From Candidatus Aminicenantota bacterium (lineage in GTDB: Bacteria > Acidobacteriota > Aminicenantia > Aminicenantales > Aminicenantaceae): a stretch of DNA of 5,809 nt. Positions 1 to 4,252 of this stretch are shown one piece after another. The DNA lies in the NCBI GenBank assembly GCA_030620655.1, contig JAUXEH010000201.1, positions 1 through 5,809 of the forward strand, read 5' to 3'. A model generated the notes under the pieces. The model was not told the origin of the DNA, did not search any database, and saw only the letters and a list, made by a program, of their open reading frames with translations. Both the position numbers and the translations under genes were made by a program. The number at the start of each line of letters is the position of its first letter. Position 1 is the first letter of the stretch.

Positions 1-612
1 CCCGGTCGTGCCCTCGGCATCGGAAACGAGTTGCAGATCTTCACCCATCATTTCTTTTATTTCGCCGCTGGGCAGCACGATGCGGGCGCTCACGACATTC
101 TCCGCGAACCAGCCGTACTCATAGGAGCCGATGCCGGCGCCGCCCTGGGCCAGCCAGCCCCCGGCGGAAGAGGAGGGGTAGCTCGTCGGGTAGAGACGGA
201 TGCTCAGGTCGTAGGGCTTGAGTTTCTTGTCCAGCTGTTCCCAGGTGATCCCGGGCTGAACCGTGACCGTCTCCTTATCTTCATCGATCTCGATGACATC
301 TTTCATGCGGTAAAAATCGATCACCAGGCCTTTCCGGGTGGGGATGATGCCTCCATAGCCGGAGGAGCCTTTGCCCCGCGGCACCATCGGGATGTCGTTC
401 TGCGCAGCCCAGCGGATGAGTTCCACGAGTTCTTCCTCGCTTTCAGGTTGGACCACCGCATCGGGGATAGTCTTGCCGACCAGGGGCTTGAAAAGGCTGG
501 GCATGGCGGCTATGTCATGGCTGTAGAGCAGCCTCTCCGTGGGGCTGAAGTTGGCCCTGTCGCCGAACTTCTCCTCCAGCCAAGTCCTGTCCTTACTGCC
601 GAGTCTTGCCAT
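1..612 (-). CDS. FAD-binding GlcD-type oxidase/dehydrogenase, N-terminal part (cut by window edge)
   Basis: This is the first 204 codons of a flavoprotein of the FAD/FMN-containing dehydrogenase family (FAD_binding_4, GlcD / vanillyl-alcohol-oxidase type); the C-terminus lies beyond base 1. The FAD domain covers roughly residues 48-185. It shows the IPDAVVQPESEEELVELIRW opening (49-68), the pyrophosphate loop PRGKGSSGYGG (78-88), VTVQPGITW (116-124) and the glycine-rich GGWLAQGGAGIGSYEYG (151-167). Family members oxidise 2-hydroxy acids such as glycolate or lactate, and in anaerobes the chain is often fused or linked to an Fe-S/CCG electron-transfer module. Whether that applies here cannot be seen. 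The ATG start (610-612) is supported by an AGGAG ribosome site (complement of 620-624) at 7-base spacing. It lies 323 bases downstream of the preceding minus-strand gene, so it is probably transcribed on its own. The family call is firm; the substrate is unknown. Confidence 0.9.
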   Translation of the reverse strand, partial: MARLGSKDRTWLEEKFGDRANFSPTERLLYSHDIAAMPSLFKPLVGKTIPDAVVQPESEEELVELIRWAAQNDIPMVPRGKGSSGYGGIIPTRKGLVIDFYRMKDVIEIDEDKETVTVQPGITWEQLDKKLKPYDLSIRLYPTSYPSSSAGGWLAQGGAGIGSYEYGWFAENVVSARIVLPSGEIKEMMGEDLQLVSDAEGTTG

Positions 613-618
613 TTGTAT

Positions 619-633
619 ACTCCTCGAGTCGAG
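619..633 (-). promoter_or_regulatory. Strong ribosome binding site overlapped by an 11-base dyad, upstream of the FAD oxidase
   Basis: On the minus strand GAGGAGT (complement of 619-625) sits ideally before the ATG at 612 and fixes the start. Bases 623-633 read CTCGA-G-TCGAG, a perfect 5+5 dyad around one central base that overlaps the end of the Shine-Dalgarno sequence. A one-base centre cannot form a stable hairpin, so if the dyad matters it is more likely a protein-binding site. It may also be chance. Confidence 0.55.
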
Positions 634-656
634 ATGAACTATTCATAAAAAATGTC

Positions 657-685
657 GATATTTCACGGAACACATATAATATCAA
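657..685 (-). promoter_or_regulatory. Possible sigma-70 promoter for the FAD oxidase
   Basis: On the minus strand TTGATA (complement of 680-685, five of six matches to TTGACA) is followed after 17 bases by AATATC (complement of 657-662), a poor -10 element with three of six matches. It lies about 45 bases upstream of the FAD oxidase ATG in AT-rich sequence. Spacing and position are right, but the -10 is weak and AT-rich DNA yields such matches by chance. Confidence 0.25.
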
Positions 686-785
686 GGGGTCACATCAGAT
701 TTTTCGGTGAGCACAAAAATAGGATCGCCATTTTTTCCTCTCCGCGCGAGCCGATTTCACCATATCTGGGGTGTTGCGGCGGGTT

Positions 786-817
786 CGCGGTGGACGACCA
801 CAGCTTCACCCACCGCG
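786..817. repeat. GC-rich inverted repeat (8-bp stem, 16-base loop)
   Basis: CGCGGTGG at 786-793 is perfectly complementary to CCACCGCG at 810-817, with 16 bases between. Neither side is followed by a T-run, so it is not a standard intrinsic terminator. It sits in the GC-rich core of an otherwise AT-rich gap and could be a transcript hairpin or a remnant of older sequence. Confidence 0.45.
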
Positions 818-935
818 CCTACCATCTACGGCAAACTCGACTCGTGAATAATCCAGGTTAAAGGGAACCTAGATAGCTATATTGGCATTTCATTATATAC
901 TAGAGTTACTATAGAAGCAATGGGATTTCTGTATT

Positions 936-2045
936 TTATGCGGGAAAAGCTTCACGCCGGAGGGCGAAACCGGTAATGCGGTCCTCCTGCGGTTCGACGC
1001 CTATGCCCGGCCCTGCGGGCACACGGATCGTCCCTCTCTCGGTGAGCGTGAATTCAGGCTCCACGAGATCCTGAGCAAAGTACCTGGAGCTGGCGGAAAT
1101 GTCATTGGACAGGGTGAAGCCGGGCAGCGAGGCCAGGTGCACGTTGTGCGCCCGCCCGACCCCGGTCTCCAGCATGCCGCCGCACCAGACCGGCATGTCG
1201 TGTTCCCGGCAAAGGTCGTGAATCTTCCTCGCTTCCACCGCTCCCCCCACACGGCCGACCTTGATGTTGATGATCCGGCAGCTCCCCATGAGCTGTGCCT
1301 GCCTGACCCAATCCACCGACCTGGCGCTCTCGTCCAGGCAGATCGGCGTCTGCATTTCCTGCTGGAGCCGGCTGTGGTCCCACAGGTCCTGACCGGAGAA
1401 AGGCTGCTCCAGCATCTGAAGCTGAAACCGGTCCAGCGTCTTTAATACGGAAAGGGAATCGAGCGTGTAGGCGGCATTGGCATCCGCCTGCAGGAGTATG
1501 TCAGGGAACCTGGATCTGACCTCTTCGCAGATACGCAGGTCCCACCCGGGTTTGATCTTGATCTTTATGCGTGGGTAGCCCTGCTCCAGGAACTCCTCTA
1601 TCCGAGCGAGGAGCTGGGCGGGCGAGTCCTGGATGCCAACGCTGACTCCCGACAGGACCTCCTGTTTGTCCCCTCCGTACAAGCGGGCCAGGCTGATTTC
1701 CTGTTTTTTGGCCGCCAGGTCCCAGAGGGCCAGTTCCAGGCCGGCCCGGGCCATGGGATGCCCCTTGAGGCGGCGAGTCCGCTCGTAAAAGGCGGCCGGC
1801 TCCTCCGAGCCCGAAGCCAGGACCTCCGGGATGAAAACATCCTTGAGCATCAGCCAGGCCGTGGCCGTGGTCTCATAGCTGTAGAGCGGCGACCTCTCCG
1901 CGACCACCTCGCCGTATCCACACAGGCCTTCCGAGAATACCTTCAGCAGCAGGCAGGACTTGCTGTATTCCCGCCCGAAGCTGGTCTCGAAAAAATGCAC
2001 ATATGGAATCTCCAGCTGAACCATTTCGATCCGCTCCACTCCCAT
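936..2045 (-). CDS. menC: Enolase-superfamily enzyme: o-succinylbenzoate synthase (type 2) / N-succinylamino acid racemase
   Basis: This is a full-length 369-residue member of the NSAR/OSBS subgroup (family length about 370). The N-terminal capping domain covers about 1-125, followed by the (beta/alpha)7-beta barrel. The active-site set is complete: KIKIKPGWD (161-169) with K161 and catalytic K163; metal ligands D188 (QADANAAY), E213 (MLEQPF) and D238 (CLDES); second base K262 (NIKVGRVGG); and GGMLETGVGRAHN (289-301). OSBS dehydrates SHCHC to o-succinylbenzoate in menaquinone synthesis; NSAR racemises N-succinylamino acids, and many subgroup enzymes do both. R265, three residues after K262, corresponds to the Arg linked to racemase ability in the Amycolatopsis enzyme. 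ATG is preceded by GGGAG (complement of 2056-2060) at 10-base spacing. The gene lies 18 bases after the GT4-like gene, so it is probably cotranscribed. No other menaquinone gene is visible, so the physiological reaction is open and the symbol is provisional. Confidence 0.88.
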   Translation of the reverse strand: MGVERIEMVQLEIPYVHFFETSFGREYSKSCLLLKVFSEGLCGYGEVVAERSPLYSYETTATAWLMLKDVFIPEVLASGSEEPAAFYERTRRLKGHPMARAGLELALWDLAAKKQEISLARLYGGDKQEVLSGVSVGIQDSPAQLLARIEEFLEQGYPRIKIKIKPGWDLRICEEVRSRFPDILLQADANAAYTLDSLSVLKTLDRFQLQMLEQPFSGQDLWDHSRLQQEMQTPICLDESARSVDWVRQAQLMGSCRIINIKVGRVGGAVEARKIHDLCREHDMPVWCGGMLETGVGRAHNVHLASLPGFTLSNDISASSRYFAQDLVEPEFTLTERGTIRVPAGPGIGVEPQEDRITGFALRREAFPA

Positions 2046-2063
2046 AGGCTCCAGTCTCCCGCT

Positions 2064-3191
2064 TTAAGATGTCTCGGTGGGTCTGGCCGCCCGGAAGAGA
2101 GAGACACCTTTTCTCCGGGCGATCCGTTCATACTCCTTGATCAGACGCCGGGCCATGCCCTGCACCGAATGTTTCGCGAGCACGGCGTCTTGGCCCTCTT
2201 TCCCCAGGCGGGAGCCCAGCGCGCGGTTTCTTAAGATCTCCGAAAAGGACCGCACCAGGGCCGAGGAGTCATTGGGTGGAAACCGGAGGCCGGTCTTCTG
2301 ATGCACGAGCTCCCGGGGCAGCCCGGCTTTCGTGGCCGCGACCAGCGGCACCCCTGCAGCCATGGCTGCCTGGAGCCGCTCCCTGTCTCCGGGATCCGAA
2401 GACAGGACCACAAACAGGTCGAGCGAGGCGATGACCTGAGGGAAATCCTTATGCCAACCCAGATAATAGAGGAATCCCTCAGGGGGGACGGTTCCCCTGC
2501 TCCCAATGTCCAGGTCCCCCTCTCCCAATATGACCACCCGAGTGGGGGAAGAGCCCGACTCGAGGATCTGTTTCAACCGTCTCAGGATGAGCCATGTCCT
2601 GCCCCCGGCAAACCGTGTCTTTATACCGATCAAACGGACATCCGGCCCCAGTTTGAGTTCCCGACGCAGGAAATCGCGATTCTCCGGGCGCGTATAGGGG
2701 GAAAAATCCCGCCCAAAGGGAATGACCTTGATCACTTCGGGAGCGACTCCCTGTTCCTCGAGCTCATCTTTGGTCTCCTCCTCCCGTACGACGAGCAGGT
2801 CGACATCACGGAAAGATTTTTGCCGGGGAGACTGGCTCATGTCCGCGGTGCCGGGGCCGGACCAGGTGACCACCTGGAGAGGAACCTTGGCCCGCACTGC
2901 AGCCGCCGCAGCCATCGGCAGCGTCGACAAGTCGTGGGCATGCACGAGCCGGCAGGCTGAGCGTTTCATGGCGCGGGCCAGCCGCCACGTACCCAGAACG
3001 TCTCTTTCGCTCCTGGCACGCAGCGGTTCGACGGGCAGCTCCGCGATCATGGCCCTGGAATGAAGCGGGGAACTCTCGGGAATATAATACCGGAACGGCA
3101 TTCCCAGCAGCTTCAGCTCCTTGGCCAGATAATAGGAAGACGCGTGGATCCCGGGCGGTTCCTGGCCCGCATCAATGAGGAAAAGGCTCAA
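2064..3191 (-). CDS. GT4-like family glycosyltransferase (GT-B fold)
   Basis: This 375-residue cytoplasmic protein has a two-lobed GT-B layout. The N-lobe starts with a Rossmann strand and loop (LIDAGQEPPGIHASSYYLAKEL, 5-26, split here as LIDAGQEPPG then IHASSYYLAKEL) and carries LVHAHD (82-87). The linker VIPFGRDFSPY lies at 156-166. The C-lobe has VVILGEGDL (219-227), YYLGWHKDFP (242-251), LFVVLSSD (259-266) and AMAAGVPLVAATKAGLPREL (276-295), the nucleotide-sugar site of GT4 enzymes. The two glutamates of the usual E-x7-E motif are replaced by P267 and A275, so donor or activity may be unusual. The start is TTG: it is the only start codon after an in-frame TAA and before the Rossmann strand, with GGGAG (complement of 3198-3202) six bases upstream. 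It overlaps the end of the family-2 transferase by 20 bases, which indicates translational coupling. Sugar and acceptor cannot be inferred. Confidence 0.85.
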   Translation of the reverse strand: MSLFLIDAGQEPPGIHASSYYLAKELKLLGMPFRYYIPESSPLHSRAMIAELPVEPLRARSERDVLGTWRLARAMKRSACRLVHAHDLSTLPMAAAAAVRAKVPLQVVTWSGPGTADMSQSPRQKSFRDVDLLVVREEETKDELEEQGVAPEVIKVIPFGRDFSPYTRPENRDFLRRELKLGPDVRLIGIKTRFAGGRTWLILRRLKQILESGSSPTRVVILGEGDLDIGSRGTVPPEGFLYYLGWHKDFPQVIASLDLFVVLSSDPGDRERLQAAMAAGVPLVAATKAGLPRELVHQKTGLRFPPNDSSALVRSFSEILRNRALGSRLGKEGQDAVLAKHSVQGMARRLIKEYERIARRKGVSLFRAARPTETS

Positions 3192-3945
3192 TCCTCTCTC
3201 CCTTTATCCAGATCTCGCGCAGCTTGGCGTACCGGGCGAACACCCCATACCCCTGCATCACGGCAATGACAAACCCGGCCGGCCCGTCCAGGAATCCTGC
3301 CTTCCAGACATAGGTCCGCAGGAACCCAAAAAAGGGCAGGGCCGCGAGGTGATACCATCGGCACCGTTTCTGTTCGGCATAGAGCTCTTGGGCCCCCAGG
3401 CTGGAGTAGGTGTCGATGCGGCGAATCTGGTCACTGAGGTCGCGATAGGTGAAATGCTGCAGAATACCATGCAGCTTCTTCACCTCGCCCTCGACCTCCA
3501 GGCTCTCGTGCACGTACTCCCCCTCCCAGCACGCCTTGTCTTTCCGGAACAACCGGACCTTGCGGTCCGGAAACCATCCGGAATGCCGGATCCAGCGGCC
3601 CAGATAGTATGCCTGCCGAGGCATGGAAAAGGCGGAGGCGGCAGGATCGTCCGCCTTCAGGCCGAGAATCTCCTGCCTCAGCCCCGGGGAGAGCCGTTCG
3701 TCGGCATCCAGAGAGAGGATCCAGGGGAAGGAGGCCTGGGAGTCGGCGTAGTTTTTCTGATCGGCATAGTTCGTCCACTCCCGGCGGAAGAAACGGTCGG
3801 TGTATTTCCGGGCGATCTTTTCTGTATCGTCCGTGCTGTGACTGTCCACGATCACGATCTCGTCGGCGACCCCTTCCACACTTTTCAAGGCTGCCTCGAG
3901 CCGGTCGGCTTCGTTGTAGGTTATAAGAACGACGGTGATTTTCAT
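3172..3945 (-). CDS. Family-2 glycosyltransferase, LPS-core WaaE/KdtX-like
   Basis: This 257-residue GT-A enzyme has the canonical opening MKITVVLITYNEADRLEAAL, then EIVIVDSHSTDDT (29-41) and the metal/donor motif LSLDADERLS (77-86). After it come HSGWFPDRKVRLFRKD (121-136) and EGEYVHESLEV (141-151), which are typical of the WaaE/KdtX subgroup; the HE pair in VHESL is a strong subgroup sign. A hydrophobic C-terminal part (about 198-236) suggests membrane association, as in relatives. WaaE-type enzymes add a beta-1,4-glucose to the heptose of the lipopolysaccharide inner core, while others in the subgroup act on different surface glycans. Length matches the family (about 250-260). No good Shine-Dalgarno precedes the ATG, but the start is fixed by homology. 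It is the first gene of the probable operon continuing into the GT4-like gene and the enolase-superfamily gene. Family call is firm; exact substrate is inferred. Confidence 0.9.
   Translation of the reverse strand: MKITVVLITYNEADRLEAALKSVEGVADEIVIVDSHSTDDTEKIARKYTDRFFRREWTNYADQKNYADSQASFPWILSLDADERLSPGLRQEILGLKADDPAASAFSMPRQAYYLGRWIRHSGWFPDRKVRLFRKDKACWEGEYVHESLEVEGEVKKLHGILQHFTYRDLSDQIRRIDTYSSLGAQELYAEQKRCRWYHLAALPFFGFLRTYVWKAGFLDGPAGFVIAVMQGYGVFARYAKLREIWIKGERIEPFPH
3192..3205 (-). promoter_or_regulatory. Ribosome binding site that fixes the TTG start of the GT4-like gene
   Basis: The minus strand reads AAAGGGAGAGAGGA immediately before TTG (3189-3191). The site lies inside the last codons of the family-2 transferase, so the second gene is probably translated by ribosomes finishing the first. 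An in-frame TAA 12 bases upstream of the TTG excludes any longer start, and the next in-frame ATG (codon 31) would remove the first Rossmann strand. Confidence 0.7.
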
Positions 3946-4065
3946 GCTTCGGAACGATCCCGTATAGAGCTATGGTAGCATATTTGTATTCATAATGTCA
4001 TGAAAAGGGATGACTTGGAAATGCTGCCGGATGTCTTTGAGGGCTCGCTCAGTAACGGTTCCCAT

Positions 4066-4218
4066 TCCTTTTAGGCGGGAGGTTGGGGTGGAGAGATGGC
4101 GGTGGTCGGACAAAAGAATGTTTATCCTTTGAGGGAGGGACGGGTGGCGGTGGTCGGACAAAAGGATGTTCATCCTTTTAGGCGGGAGGTTGGGGTGGAG
4201 AGATGGCGGTGGTTGGAC
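4066..4218. repeat. Three-unit G-rich tandem repeat
   Basis: The 15-base core TGGCGGTGGTYGGAC occurs at 4097-4111, 4145-4159 and 4204-4218 (spacing 48 and 59 bases). Bases 4066-4111 and 4173-4218 are a 46-base direct repeat with one mismatch (C4107 versus T4214). Bases 4097-4130 and 4145-4178 match over 34 bases with two differences. Each core is preceded by a G-rich spacer (long form in copies 1 and 3, a shorter GAGGGAGGGACGGG in copy 2), and copies 1 and 2 are followed by a palindromic segment. I do not recognise the family. Confidence 0.9.
4160..4179. repeat. Perfect palindrome within the tandem repeat
   Basis: AAAAGGATG (4160-4168) and CATCCTTTT (4171-4179) are perfectly complementary around TT. 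The equivalent segment at 4112-4131 is a degraded version (A at 4117 and T at 4122 in place of G and C). With A- and T-ended arms it resembles a short bidirectional terminator or a protein-binding dyad, but the two-base centre and the lack of a longer T-run make termination uncertain. Confidence 0.6.
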
Positions 4219-4252
4219 GGGTTGTAATTGGGGGGGAAGTGCGCTACTGTGT

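Larger units (their letters stand above)
613..935. other. Intergenic region between the enolase-superfamily gene and the FAD oxidase
   Basis: This 323-base gap lies between two genes on the same strand. It has AT-rich flanks (about 640-735 and 845-935) around a GC-rich core (about 740-845). I see no tRNA, no intrinsic terminator with a T-run after base 936, and no convincing gene. A 69-codon plus-strand frame at 652-861 lacks a ribosome site and recognisable motifs. The gap holds the FAD oxidase promoter area, an 8-bp GC hairpin (786-817) and a small 5-bp inverted repeat (AGGTT at 855-859, AACCT at 866-870) that is too weak to call a terminator. Confidence 0.6.
3946..4252. other. Divergent intergenic region with repeats
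   Basis: This gap of about 307 bases lies between the divergent glycosyltransferase operon and the membrane-protein gene, and must hold promoters for both. Bases 3946-4065 are mixed in composition and contain no clear -35/-10 pair; TTCATG and TATGCT separated by 16 bases on the minus strand are the best I see, and they are weak. Bases 4066-4240 are strikingly G-rich on the plus strand and are mostly repeat. A minus-strand open frame (3970-4275, 101 codons) spans the gap but is doubtful. Confidence 0.6.

Noticed and set aside
31..648. 205-codon plus-strand frame opposite the FAD oxidase
   Set aside because: It is antisense to a clear FAD-binding domain and its translation is a low-complexity shadow.
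652..861. 69-codon plus-strand open frame in the gap
   Set aside because: It has no ribosome site, no recognisable motif and crosses a sharp composition change; it is likely a chance open frame.
855..870. Intrinsic terminator after the enolase-superfamily gene
   Set aside because: The 5-bp stem AGGTT/AACCT is short and has no T-run on the relevant strand.
2301..2960. 219-codon plus-strand frame opposite the GT4-like gene
   Set aside because: Antisense shadow with no recognisable domain.
3175..3978. 267-codon plus-strand frame opposite the family-2 glycosyltransferase
   Set aside because: It is long but entirely antisense to a gene with strong family motifs; high GC keeps the opposite frame open.
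4066..4218. CRISPR array
   Set aside because: There are only three units, the spacing is irregular (48 and 59), the spacers are themselves similar, and no cas gene is present.
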